From NCBI GenBank assembly GCA_016124585.1, contig WGNL01000023.1:1-64000 (forward strand): a DNA stretch of 64,000 nt, given 5' to 3'. This stretch comes from Bacteroidota bacterium (lineage in GTDB: Bacteria; Bacteroidota; Bacteroidia; Chitinophagales; Saprospiraceae). This document shows positions 25,679 to 34,274 of the stretch, piece after piece. Position 1 is the first letter of the stretch, and every line of letters begins with the position of its first letter. The notes under the pieces were generated by a model that saw only the letters and a list, made by a program, of their open reading frames with translations, had not been told where the DNA came from and did no database searches. The position numbers and the translations under genes were made by a program.

Positions 25679-26794
25679 TCACTCCACATACGCATCCACC
25701 GTTTTGATGCTGCCGTCCGGCAGATAGGTCAGTTCCGTCATTTTGATGCTCCGCAAATGCGTCTTCCCGCCCGATAGCACACTGTCATGGTAGAAGAGGT
25801 ACCATTTGCCATTGAACTCCATGATGGAATGGTGGTTCGTCCAGCCGATGACCGGGTTCAGCACCACGCCTTTGTACGTGAAAGGCCCGTATGGACTGTC
25901 GCCGATGGCATAGCAGATATTGTGCGTATCGCCTGTCGAGTAGGAGAAGTAATATTTGCCGTTGTACTTGTGCAGCCAGGAAGCTTCAAAAAAGCGGCGG
26001 CTATTGTCCTTGGCCAGTAGCGGCTTGCCGTTCTCATCAAGTATCTGCACATCTTTAGGTGCCTCCGCAAATCCGAGCATATCGCCTTTCAGCTTGGCCA
26101 CTTTCGGCATGAGCGCAGGCTCGTCATCCTTCGGATAAACGTTTTCAGGATTGTATTTCCCCGTTGCCCAGCGCTGTAGCTGCCCGCCCCAGATGCCGCC
26201 GAAGTACATGTACGAGCTGCCATCTTCATCCGTGAAAACGGCAGGGTCAATGCTAAAACTACCCTCGATGGGCTTGGCTTCCGGTGTGAACGGCCCCGTC
26301 GGGGTGGCTGCTGTCGCAACACCGATATGAAAGATGTCGTCCTTGTCCTTCACTGGAAAATAGAGGTAGTATTTGCCATCCTTCATGGCAGCATCGGGTG
26401 CCCACATCTGGCGCTTGGCCCAGGGCACATTCTTGATGTCGAGCGCCACGCCGTGGTCGGTGACAGGGCCGCCGGGCGTGTCCATGCTGTACACATGGTA
26501 GTCCCGCATATCGAAATGGCCACCCTCGTCGTCTTCTGGTATGGCGGCATCAATATCATGCGAAGGATAGATATAGATTTTGCCATCAAAGACATGCGCC
26601 GAAGGGTCGGCGGTGTAATTGTCCGTGATAAGTGGCTCGGAAATGGGTTTCTTATTGCCAAGCAGAGCCGTGTAGTCCTTGGCGGGAGGAGCTTCGGTAG
26701 CCTCGGTGGCGGGGGCTGGTTCATTGTTCTGGCAGGCGGTGAACGCCATTGCGAACAGCAATAAATAGGTCGTCTTTACGAAGTGTTTAAACAT
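25679..26794 (-). CDS. Glycoside hydrolase family 43 lipoprotein
   Basis: 371 residues. Lipobox at Cys21 (LLFAMAFTACQNN). The rest is a five-bladed beta-propeller of GH43: the general base is Asp63 in NYTADPSAHVF, the pKa-modulating Asp is in SIDPAVFTDEDGSSYMYFGG, and the acid Glu is in FFEASWLHKYNGKYYFSYST. GH43 enzymes cleave alpha-L-arabinofuranosyl or beta-D-xylosyl linkages in plant and algal polysaccharides. The protein should sit on the outer membrane. No SusC/SusD pair is adjacent, so this is not a classical polysaccharide utilisation locus. Confidence 0.93.
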   Translation of the reverse strand: MFKHFVKTTYLLLFAMAFTACQNNEPAPATEATEAPPAKDYTALLGNKKPISEPLITDNYTADPSAHVFDGKIYIYPSHDIDAAIPEDDEGGHFDMRDYHVYSMDTPGGPVTDHGVALDIKNVPWAKRQMWAPDAAMKDGKYYLYFPVKDKDDIFHIGVATAATPTGPFTPEAKPIEGSFSIDPAVFTDEDGSSYMYFGGIWGGQLQRWATGKYNPENVYPKDDEPALMPKVAKLKGDMLGFAEAPKDVQILDENGKPLLAKDNSRRFFEASWLHKYNGKYYFSYSTGDTHNICYAIGDSPYGPFTYKGVVLNPVIGWTNHHSIMEFNGKWYLFYHDSVLSGGKTHLRSIKMTELTYLPDGSIKTVDAYVE

Positions 26795-27003
26795 GGCCGT
26801 ATGTTTTGTTGATTTAAAGTTTAAATGTCGGAAAGGTAAAAAGCTTATGGCGAATCTTTGCGTTTTGCCACACTGCTTTACTACGTCGATCGCTACTCAA
26901 ACACAGACCGACTACGCCATTACCGCATTCCTGAACTATCATCTGTGCAATTCTTGGAGCAACACAGCGTTTTAGCTCGAATTTTTCACCTAAAATTGCA
27001 TTC

Positions 27004-27966
27004 ATGAAAACGAACATTCTCCTATTTGCCCTCTTGCTGTGCGCCCCGGCCATTGCACAAACCGACTACGGCCGTGCCGATGCCTTCGCCACCAATTTCA
27101 ACGAACCCTATGCTGACATGGCCGACCTCGCCCAAAAACTGACCGCACCTTTCCAGTCGGAAGAGGAGCGGGCGAGGGTGCTTTTCATCTGGATAGCCCA
27201 AAACATCAGCTACGACTGCAAGAAATTCCATAACCCGACCAGGCACAGCGTGAGCGCCCAAAGCAAGGAGGAACTGCTGCGCAAGCGGCAGGAAGTGGAG
27301 GCCAAGGAAATGGCCAAAAGTTTCAAGGCCAAGAAGGGGGTCTGCGCCGACTACAGCCAAATCTTCAAGGCCATGTGCGATGCCGTCGGGCTGGAAGCCG
27401 TGGTCGTGACCGGCGATGCCCGTGATTTCCACCGGCCCTACCGCAACAACCAAAACAACTCCCACGCCTGGAACGCCGTGAAGATTGACGGGCAATGGCG
27501 CCTGATGGACGCCACCTGGGCCGCTGGCTATGTGAACCCCGAAGTCACGAAATTTACCCGAAAGCTGTTCCCCGGCTTTTTCATGACAGACCCTGCTTGG
27601 TTCGTGCAGAGCCACTTCCCTGACGACGAGCAGTGGCAATTGCTGGAAACACCCATCAACAAAAAGACCTTCCCTGACCAGCCGCTCATCAATTTTGGGC
27701 AAGAGGACTACCCGCTGCTCGGCTTTTCCATTGCTCCGCAAAAAACCGCCAACGGCAAGGGCTACGAACTCCGGTTCCAATTTGCCAATACCCCCAAGGC
27801 GTTCATGGTCACCACCTTCAATTCAAAGCAGATTGGCTTTGAAACACGGGAGGAAGACGGCTGGGTAGTGCTGAGTTTCACCCAAAAGCCCAGGGAAATC
27901 ACGGTATTTGCTGGGGAGTCGCCCCGGCAGCACATGAGTTGGCTAGCTAGGTATGAGCTAAAGTGA
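27004..27966 (+). CDS. Transglutaminase-like (papain-fold) exported protein
   Basis: 320 residues with signal peptide (LLFALLLCAPAIA, cut before QTDYG). The transglutaminase core holds the triad Cys114 (KKGVCADYSQIF), His154 (NNSHAWNAVKID) and Asp169 (WRLMDATWAAGY), in the style of the kyphoscoliosis peptidase-related family, followed by a beta-rich C-terminal domain. Such proteins may act as proteases or protein crosslinkers; here probably in the periplasm. Eight bases after its stop the first 21-bp tandem array begins, so the array would be transcribed as its 3' region unless terminated. Confidence 0.88.
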   Translation: MKTNILLFALLLCAPAIAQTDYGRADAFATNFNEPYADMADLAQKLTAPFQSEEERARVLFIWIAQNISYDCKKFHNPTRHSVSAQSKEELLRKRQEVEAKEMAKSFKAKKGVCADYSQIFKAMCDAVGLEAVVVTGDARDFHRPYRNNQNNSHAWNAVKIDGQWRLMDATWAAGYVNPEVTKFTRKLFPGFFMTDPAWFVQSHFPDDEQWQLLETPINKKTFPDQPLINFGQEDYPLLGFSIAPQKTANGKGYELRFQFANTPKAFMVTTFNSKQIGFETREEDGWVVLSFTQKPREITVFAGESPRQHMSWLARYELK

Positions 27967-27973
27967 GGTCGCC

Positions 27974-28372
27974 ACATCCACTCATTTCGTGAAAAAAGGC
28001 TGGATTTTCATTCCAACAGGCACCCATTTCCTTCACAAACGAAGCCTATTTGCATAAAAAGGCATTCCGGTGCTAAACAAAGGCTGTCCGTACGTAAGCA
28101 AAGGCAGCCTTGTTGTAAAGAAAGTCAAGTTTCCCGTTCCTGAAGGCGCTCCGCCCACAAAGAAAGGCAGCCAGTCCGTAAACGAAAGCAGCCAGTCCGT
28201 AAACGTTGGCGGCCCGTCGCTAAAGAATGGCGCTCCGTCCGCAAAGAAAGGCTGCCAGTCCGTGAAGAAAAGCCGTCCAGTCGTAAGCGCTGGCATCCCG
28301 TTAGTAAACAAAGGTTGTCCGTTCGTAAACGAGGGCAGCCCGGCGTTAAAGAAAGGCAGTCCGTTGGAAGTC
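27974..28372. repeat. Tandem array 1: 19 units of 21 bp in perfect register
   Basis: Nineteen consecutive 21-nt units without a single insertion or deletion; consensus close to AAAGGCAGTCCGTTCGTAAA plus a final C. Units diverge by substitution but keep GGC at positions 4-6, the CCGT block and the TAAAC end. Unit boundaries were walked base by base (27974, 27995, 28016 and so on to 28352). Read on the + strand the units encode a KGCPxVN heptad, open from 28058 to 28525; on the minus strand a second frame is open from 28311 to 28033. 27992-28037 is identical to 33642-33687 in array 2. There are no spacers, so it is not a CRISPR. Confidence 0.92.
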
Positions 28373-28431
28373 TATTTTAACGATTTTCCAGCGTCGGGCC
28401 TGCCTGATGGTAAAGGTTCTTCCCCCACAGA

Positions 28432-28545
28432 CGTTGGTTTAAGTCCCGGGTTCGAACCATCTATCAGCCTGTCTCAGACACATATAAGCGAGACAGCCAA
28501 CTTGCTTTCCTCGGAGGCGACATGAAAAGAGAACAAGTCTGGATA
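28432..28545 (+). repeat. Dispersed structured element, copy A
   Basis: Begins with a hairpin resembling a tRNA T-arm (TGGTTTAA, loop, TTCGAACCA at 28435-28459), then CTGTCTC / GAGACAG arms around a TATAAGC loop, and ends with GAACAAGTCTGG. Aligns with copies B and C on the same strand. It lies 60 bp after array 1. Confidence 0.75.
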
Positions 28546-28603
28546 CAATGCGAAATAAATTGAATTGGGGGAGTGATTGGGGGGCATCGTTGATAATGAA
28601 AAC

Positions 28604-29266
28604 TCAATTCCGTGAATACTTATATAGTTCTTGGTAGAGTTCAGATGACTGCCATATTTTTTGGCAAAAATTATCAATTTCAGTTGGCGAAGCTTCACTT
28701 TTTAAAATCTTCAAACTAAGCATCCTCTCTTCAGCCATAAATTCTTCTTTTGCAGGTAAAATGCTAAGCTCTTTACCAAATAATTCTACCGTATAATTAA
28801 TCGGAGTTGCAGCAAAAACAAATATTGTTGAATCAGCTTCATGGATTTGTTTTGAATCAATTGTTGAATATATTTCATCAATATAATAATTGAATTTAGG
28901 CTTTATTAATTGTTTTCTAATGGCTTTTTTTCCGTGTTTTAGTGTACATAGTTCAGCTATCTTTTCAAACCATTCTTTAGTATAACCTATTTCTAGCAAA
29001 TTTGCAGCGTATATTTTCGAAAACAAAATTTCTAAACCCTTGTCAATATTGTCGTTGTCACGATAGCAATCCACAGCAAGAAGTAAACCTTTTAATCGTA
29101 TTTTACTTTCAAATCCTGAACAATCCATGCCTGAGATGTGATAATTTATAGCTGATTTATAATATTTATCGCAGTCAGAAAAATAAGACGAATCCACTGC
29201 ATTTTGAGAGAAGGTCATTTTTAGAAAGAAAAACGATATAAATTGTATAAGTGCAAACCTCTTCAT
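28604..29266 (-). CDS. Exported protein of unknown function
   Basis: 220 residues from the ATG at 29266; the open frame upstream reads through dispersed element copy D and is not coding. Signal peptide KRFALIQFISFFFLKMTFS, then a polar, helix-rich mature part with an early CDKYYKS segment and a second cysteine. No recognised domain. The gene is much more AT-rich than the beta-propeller genes on its right, which may indicate a different origin. It is flanked by element copies A and D. Confidence 0.7.
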   Translation of the reverse strand: MKRFALIQFISFFFLKMTFSQNAVDSSYFSDCDKYYKSAINYHISGMDCSGFESKIRLKGLLLAVDCYRDNDNIDKGLEILFSKIYAANLLEIGYTKEWFEKIAELCTLKHGKKAIRKQLIKPKFNYYIDEIYSTIDSKQIHEADSTIFVFAATPINYTVELFGKELSILPAKEEFMAEERMLSLKILKSEASPTEIDNFCQKIWQSSELYQELYKYSRN

Positions 29267-29294
29267 TTTAGTAATAATAGTTTTATACTTTACT

Positions 29295-29343
29295 GGAGAA
29301 ACAAGTCTGAAGAATTGCTCCAGCATAATTGGAACATTCAAAA
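29295..29343 (+). repeat. Dispersed structured element, copy D (3' tail only)
   Basis: A 49-bp match to the tail of copy C (37726-37774), with about 42 identical positions: GGAGAAACAAGTCTG, then CTCCAGCATAATT and a TTCAAAA end. The 5' hairpins of the element are absent. Confidence 0.8.
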
Positions 29344-29366
29344 TTAACCAACACCTCATCACACCA

Positions 29367-30881
29367 TCATTTCACCACCACCAATTTTTTCATTATCCCG
29401 CCTTCCTTGCCGGTGATTTTGACAAAATAGATACCACTAGGCAAGGCAGAAACATCCATTGTTTTGAGCAGCTCGCTTGAGCATGTATCGGTTAGCAGTA
29501 GATGGCCATCCGTAGAGAAAACCTCCAACCGGATTTTGTCAACTGGGGCATTTTCAAAAACGATTTGAAACACCCCGTCCGTTGGGTTGGGGGCTATGCT
29601 GAAGGAGAGCGGAGCCACAGCCCTGTCCACCGTGGCACTGGGGAGCCCGAGGCTGTCACAACCACTGCCAATGGACGGCCCGGTGCGGAAATGTGGGAAA
29701 TTGGGCAGTGTGTTCCCGCTGTTGTAGGTCAGGTAACTCAAGCTAGGCGTGTGTTGATGGACCTCGCAGGCCAAGCCCGGCAGGTTGGGTTTTGCGATAA
29801 AATTGAGGCTTTGCGCTGGAGCAACCGATGAAATGTAAATCTTCCCGTCTGGCCCCAATTGCTGGCGGCCAAAAGAAACCGGATAAATAAAATCAATGAA
29901 CCCGTCCCATTCGCCAACGGCAATACCTGAAGCGGGTAGGTCGGCTACCCAAGTGTCGTATTGGTGAAGCCGCAAATAAGAGGAAACATAGAGGTAGCGG
30001 CTGTTAGGTGAAAAACCGCAGCCATAGGCGTCGTCGCTTTCTGCAGCTTTTTCAGGATGAAATGAGGCATCCAAGGTCAAAGTGCCATCGCAGCGGTCAA
30101 AGGACCAAACGGATACCAAATTGCTGTCAGGGTAGGCGATGGCAAATTTGTTACCGTCGGGCGAAAAGGCGGATTGCCCTGTGAATCCCGAATGGAAATG
30201 GACACCCCAAGAAAGCTTGTCCACCGATTGGATGCCTGCTGGCGTGAGCAGCATCCGGTAAAACTTGCTTTCGTTGTAAGCGCCCACTACTATCCACCAA
30301 TCCCTGCCATTGCCATGCTGCACAGCCTGTAAAGTGCCATACAGCAGCGTGTCCTGCACCAGGTTCTCGTTTTTGGCCACCATCTTTCCTGCCCCATTGT
30401 TTTCCGACATATCCACGATGCTGTAATCCAGCCGAAAAGGCTGCAAATCATTGTAGCCATTAAAGAGCCGCCCAGAAAGGTGGAAAAGGAAGTATTGGCC
30501 AGGATGGTCTGGATAAGGCAATATGATAGCACATTGGCTCATGGGCAGATAATTGACGCCAAGCATGGTCACGATACTGTCCAAATTGAAACCCTCGCTG
30601 CCCTCCATTTGCTGGTGGTGACGGTCGGCAACATAGACTCCGTTGGTGTAGAAGAGCAGGTTGCCGTCATCATCGCAGATGCTGGCATCGGTATCGTCAA
30701 GTTCGTAGGGACTGTAAAAAGCTGTGGTATCGGGATAGCCCCAGTAAAAATCAAGCCCCGCAAGCAAGCCGGGATAATAGTTGTAACCCATCAGCCAGAC
30801 GTTATCCCATTTTTGTGCAAAAACATTGGCGGTAGATAGCAGGCAGCAGATAAAGAAGCAATAGTGGCGTGTGTTTTTCAT
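29367..30881 (-). CDS. T9SS-secreted beta-propeller protein
   Basis: 504 residues. Signal peptide (YCFFICCLLSTANVFA, cut before QKWDN). The body resembles a WD40/PD40-like propeller of the kind found in Bacteroidota T9SS cargo: DDDGNLLFYTNGVYVADRHHQ, LQAVQHGNGRDWWIVV, FSPDGNKFAIAYPDSNLV, GFSPNSRYLYVSSYLRLHQYD, QLGPDGKIYISS. A T9SS type A domain ends the protein (IAPNPTDGVFQIVFEN ... GIYFVKITGKEGGIMKKLVVVK). Its start lies 9 bp after the stop of the 30891 gene, so the two form an operon. Function unknown; likely surface exposed. Confidence 0.88.
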   Translation of the reverse strand: MKNTRHYCFFICCLLSTANVFAQKWDNVWLMGYNYYPGLLAGLDFYWGYPDTTAFYSPYELDDTDASICDDDGNLLFYTNGVYVADRHHQQMEGSEGFNLDSIVTMLGVNYLPMSQCAIILPYPDHPGQYFLFHLSGRLFNGYNDLQPFRLDYSIVDMSENNGAGKMVAKNENLVQDTLLYGTLQAVQHGNGRDWWIVVGAYNESKFYRMLLTPAGIQSVDKLSWGVHFHSGFTGQSAFSPDGNKFAIAYPDSNLVSVWSFDRCDGTLTLDASFHPEKAAESDDAYGCGFSPNSRYLYVSSYLRLHQYDTWVADLPASGIAVGEWDGFIDFIYPVSFGRQQLGPDGKIYISSVAPAQSLNFIAKPNLPGLACEVHQHTPSLSYLTYNSGNTLPNFPHFRTGPSIGSGCDSLGLPSATVDRAVAPLSFSIAPNPTDGVFQIVFENAPVDKIRLEVFSTDGHLLLTDTCSSELLKTMDVSALPSGIYFVKITGKEGGIMKKLVVVK

Positions 30882-30890
30882 GTCGCAGGT

Positions 30891-33443
30891 TTATATTTTG
30901 ATGAATTTTTGAGACAAGACGCCTTTCCCCGTTTGGAACAATAGGAAGTAGATGCCGGGTGGCAATGCTGCCGTGTCCAATGTCACGCCGTCGTTGCCCT
31001 GCGATTTGGTGCTGGCTACCTCAAAGGTCTGACCAGCAGCGTTGACGATGCGCATTTCACCATACGCCACGCCATGCACCACGCATTGTAGGTAATCGCT
31101 GGCAGGGTTGGGGAAGGCTTCGATGAAAGGATGTTGTGCCGCAGCCTCTTGGCTTGCGGTAAAGCAGCTTGGGTCGTCAATGACGGTTATTTGCGAAGCA
31201 AAGACAACCGTGTCTGCGCCGCCACCGTTACTGGCCACCAACGTTACGGTGTAAGTGCCGGGTTCGGTATATTGAACAATAGGGCGGGACTCGCTGGAAT
31301 ATTCCGGCGTGCCACCGGGGAAATGCCATTGATAATCTAGGTAAAGTGCTGATGTTTCCGCTCCAAAAAATACGTACTGGTGTTTGCAGATTTCGGTTTT
31401 GTTGGCAAAGATTTCTACCTGCGGTGGCACAAAATCAAGAATGCCTACATGGTTGAACTCTCTTCTTGTGATAGAATTGTCCGTGGAGATGGAGGGGAAA
31501 AAGCCTGTAACGAGATAGCGGTGGTCGCCTAATGGGGCCGCCACATAGGGTTGGAAATAAGAAAGATAAGTCCAGGTGTCGCTGCCATCGTACCGCCAAA
31601 GGCCACCGTTGGTGACTGTGCAGTAGAACTGGCCATCCATTTCCGTAAAACGGGCAAAGCCGAACCCCTCGTGGTCGTATAGTCCTGAACTTTCCCATTC
31701 GTTGCCGTTCCACCTGAACGCACCTGTTCCCCATCCATCCGGCCCCACATAGTCCTGGGTCAAATACAGTTCGTCATCGTAGTTGTACAAATGGCCTTCA
31801 CTGAGGTATTCCGAGCCCATGTAAGACCAGCCATAGGTGGTAGTATTGACCATGACGGGCATATCGAAATCAATGCTGGCGACCAGGTTCCCTTGCCATT
31901 CGGTGAGCCAGTAAATGGTGGAGTACATATCATTTTCCCACGGGCCGGGCACCTGCTCCCAAGTGCTGCCGTTTAGTCTTGCGAGGGCAGTCACCGGGTT
32001 GCCGTTTAGTTGGGTAAAATCCCCCCAAGCATAGAGGTCGCCGTTTAATTCCAGAAATCCCCGCACCCGTTTGTCGGCACCGGAACCGATGGGCTGCCAC
32101 GCCGTGCCGTCCCATTTGGCAATATTCTTTATTGGCGTATTGCCGCTTTTTGTGAAATTCCCGCAAGCGTACAAATTCCCATTAAACTCCTTGACTCCCG
32201 ATACAATCCCGTTGAACCCCTTGCCCATGGTTTGCCAGTCCTGTCCGTCCCATTTGGCGATATTGGGGGAGTAAACATTTCCAGCAAACTCGAATCTTCC
32301 CCCCACAATCAGGCTGTTTGGCTCTGCGCAGTATCCCGATGCGTTGAGCCAGGCATCATTGTAGCCGCTGCCGCCGATATAGCCCGGTGAGGCCCACGCA
32401 TTGCCATTGTATTTGGCCAATGAAAGTATCGGCTGGCTGTCCAGTTCCCTGAACGTTCCGCCTACCCATAAATCGCTGCCCATCTGCTTGGTGACATTCA
32501 CTTGGCTGTTGTTGTAATCGTTGGGGATTTTGCCAATGTCCAATAGCCCGCCCGTGAGCCTGACAAAATGCAGGTTGCCGGAAAAGGCTGAGTCCGTTAT
32601 CACCCAAATATCATTGTCATAAACGAACATACCCTCCAGCGAGGTAATGGATTGCGGGAGTAAAAAATCGATCCAGATGTTGCCGTTCCACTTCAATATT
32701 TTATTGTAAACTGTTTGAATATAATATTGGTTTTGAAAGCGGACAAAGGACAGGGCGGTGTAGATGCTGGAATCCTGCAGTTCCGGCAGTTCTGCCCATG
32801 AGCCGTTGACCATATAGGAGGCGACATGATGAAGCCCCCCTAGTCCTTGGTAGGCGGAGCCATAAGCCCAAAGTGTGTCCTGTACGACTAGCAGCCCTTT
32901 GGCATGCAATGGGCTATCGAGGCCGCTGTCCGTCCAGGTATTGCCGTCCCAAACCGCTACGCCTTTGTTTTCTACGTTGCCCACCTTCGTGAAATGCCCG
33001 GTAGCATAGAGTTTGCCCTGAAACCATTCAATGGCCAGTACCGAGCCATAGCCATTTGTGCCATCGCCAAGCGGGTGCCAAGCCGTGCCGTCCCAACGGG
33101 CGATGTGGTTTACTTCCACTCCGCTGGCCGTCTCGAAATAGCCGCCCACATACAGGTTGCCGTCCACATATTTCAGGGCATAGACCGCCCCCTCCACACC
33201 CGATGCCAGGGTATGCCATTCTCCGTTTTCGAGGTAGGCGATACTGGACGTCTTCATGTCCCCAATGGCCGTGAAATAGCCGCCCACATAGACCCTGCCG
33301 TGGTCGGGGTCCTGTTCTATGGCATAGATGCTACCCTGCATCTTTAGGCCGTCGGCCAGTGGATATATGTTTTGGGAAAGAAGTGGATGGAGGCTGCACA
33401 AGAAGACTAACGTTGTGCAGGCGGAGAAAAGCAAGTTTTTCAT
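30891..33443 (-). CDS. T9SS-secreted kelch-like propeller protein with PKD domain
   Basis: 850 residues. Signal peptide (LFSACTTLVFLCSLHPLLS, cut before QNIYP). About 600 residues consist of repeated propeller blades with motifs such as NGEWHTLASGVEGAVYALKY, DGNLYVGGYF, WDGTAWHPLGDG, NIAKWDG. A PKD domain follows at about 700-765 (LYLDYQWHFPGGTPEYSSESRPIVQYTEPGTYTVTLVASN), then a T9SS domain (EAFPNPASDYLQCVVHG ... GIYFLLFQTGKGVLSQKFIKI). First gene of a two-gene operon with the 29367 gene. Probably a cell-surface or released binding protein. Confidence 0.88.
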   Translation of the reverse strand: MKNLLFSACTTLVFLCSLHPLLSQNIYPLADGLKMQGSIYAIEQDPDHGRVYVGGYFTAIGDMKTSSIAYLENGEWHTLASGVEGAVYALKYVDGNLYVGGYFETASGVEVNHIARWDGTAWHPLGDGTNGYGSVLAIEWFQGKLYATGHFTKVGNVENKGVAVWDGNTWTDSGLDSPLHAKGLLVVQDTLWAYGSAYQGLGGLHHVASYMVNGSWAELPELQDSSIYTALSFVRFQNQYYIQTVYNKILKWNGNIWIDFLLPQSITSLEGMFVYDNDIWVITDSAFSGNLHFVRLTGGLLDIGKIPNDYNNSQVNVTKQMGSDLWVGGTFRELDSQPILSLAKYNGNAWASPGYIGGSGYNDAWLNASGYCAEPNSLIVGGRFEFAGNVYSPNIAKWDGQDWQTMGKGFNGIVSGVKEFNGNLYACGNFTKSGNTPIKNIAKWDGTAWQPIGSGADKRVRGFLELNGDLYAWGDFTQLNGNPVTALARLNGSTWEQVPGPWENDMYSTIYWLTEWQGNLVASIDFDMPVMVNTTTYGWSYMGSEYLSEGHLYNYDDELYLTQDYVGPDGWGTGAFRWNGNEWESSGLYDHEGFGFARFTEMDGQFYCTVTNGGLWRYDGSDTWTYLSYFQPYVAAPLGDHRYLVTGFFPSISTDNSITRREFNHVGILDFVPPQVEIFANKTEICKHQYVFFGAETSALYLDYQWHFPGGTPEYSSESRPIVQYTEPGTYTVTLVASNGGGADTVVFASQITVIDDPSCFTASQEAAAQHPFIEAFPNPASDYLQCVVHGVAYGEMRIVNAAGQTFEVASTKSQGNDGVTLDTAALPPGIYFLLFQTGKGVLSQKFIKI

Positions 33444-33602
33444 GAAGATAGCGATTTGAAGGCAAGGTAATGAAAAGACGTTTTAGATTTTTGTACACCC
33501 CTGCTTTTTTAGGAAAAAACAACCGCAATACGGGGCGAACCCCAAGCCGCAGCAGCTTGGAAGGTCTTTTTTGGCAAGAATTAAGGCAAGATTTTGGTGA
33601 GA

Positions 33603-33939
33603 AACAGCATGCCGTCCATAAACAACAGCATCCATTTTCTTAAAAAAGGCTGGATTTTCATTCCAACAGGCACCCATTTCCTTCACATAAGCTGTCCGTC
33701 CGTAAACAAAAGGAGCCAATTACCAATCAAAGTCGAGGACTTACTAATCAAAAATCAGGACTTACTAAACGAAGCCAAGGAATTGCTAAACGATGGCTGG
33801 CAATTACTAAAGAAAGGCATCCCCGACATAAACTCAAGCTGCCGTGGAAAAGCCAGCTCTCAAAAAATTACTAAACGATGCCACTCATTTGGAGGTCAAT
33901 GGCTTCCATTTAGTAATCAATGCCATCCATTTACTGATG
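33603..33939. repeat. Tandem array 2: about 16 units of 21 bp
   Basis: Second array of the same type as 27974-28372. Units start at 33603, 33624, 33645, 33666 and onward; the register is kept through 33854, one unit (33855-33876) has an extra base, and three more units follow to 33939. Units are more diverged (for example AAAGTCGAGGACTTACTAAT plus C) but keep the (T/C)TA(A/C)TAAAC end. Units 3-4 (33642-33687) are identical to units 2-3 of array 1. An ORF of 153 codons (33594-34055) runs through it without looking like a protein. Confidence 0.85.
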
Positions 33940-34091
33940 TATTGCCGACCCAAAATGATTGCTGTGGAGGCTTAAAAGCTCAAAACCTTCTAATTTTTGA
34001 ACTTGGAAAGCCTGAAGAAACCGTTAGCCGCTGCCGAGGTTTAAAGGCAAGGTAATGTGTTAGCCCCTGTCGTTAAGGAAAAACACCCAAA

Positions 34092-34231
34092 ATATGTGGT
34101 TCAAATCCCCAGCTTGAACCACATATTAGCTAGTCTCTGGCAGGTTCAAGCGAGCTAGCCGACGTGCTTTCGTCGGATACGAAAAAAAGAGAAACAAGTC
34201 TGGAGATTTGTTCTAGCGTAGGAAGTCCTAA
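34092..34231 (+). repeat. Dispersed structured element, copy B
   Basis: The most complete copy. It opens with a perfect 13-bp hairpin (ATATGTGGTTCAA 34092-34104 with TTGAACCACATAT 34114-34126) whose 5' arm and loop resemble a tRNA T-arm. Then GCTAG / CTAGC arms, a CCGACG / CGTCGG hairpin (34159-34176), and the tail GAAACAAGTCTGGAGATTTG with a CTGGA / TCTAG pairing. It lies 152 bp after array 2. Confidence 0.8.
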
Positions 34232-34274
34232 ATAAAGGCTTAATTATTAATTTCACCTCTTCTAGCTAACCAAA

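Noticed and set aside
27022-27780. 252-codon minus-strand frame inside the transglutaminase-like gene
   Set aside because: The + strand encodes a signal peptide and a full Cys-His-Asp triad; the antisense frame has no recognisable protein features.
27974-28372. CRISPR array interpretation of the 21-bp repeats
   Set aside because: Units abut with no spacers, the unit is shorter than CRISPR repeats, and no cas genes are present.
28432-28470. tRNA gene suggested by the GGTTCGAACC T-arm-like sequence
   Set aside because: No acceptor, D- or anticodon arm can be found at the right distances; only the T-arm-like hairpin is present.
28070-28525. Heptad-repeat protein encoded across array 1
   Set aside because: Not listed as a gene: the opposite strand is also open over much of the array, there is no signal peptide or credible start, and openness follows from a 21-bp period without stop codons in the unit.
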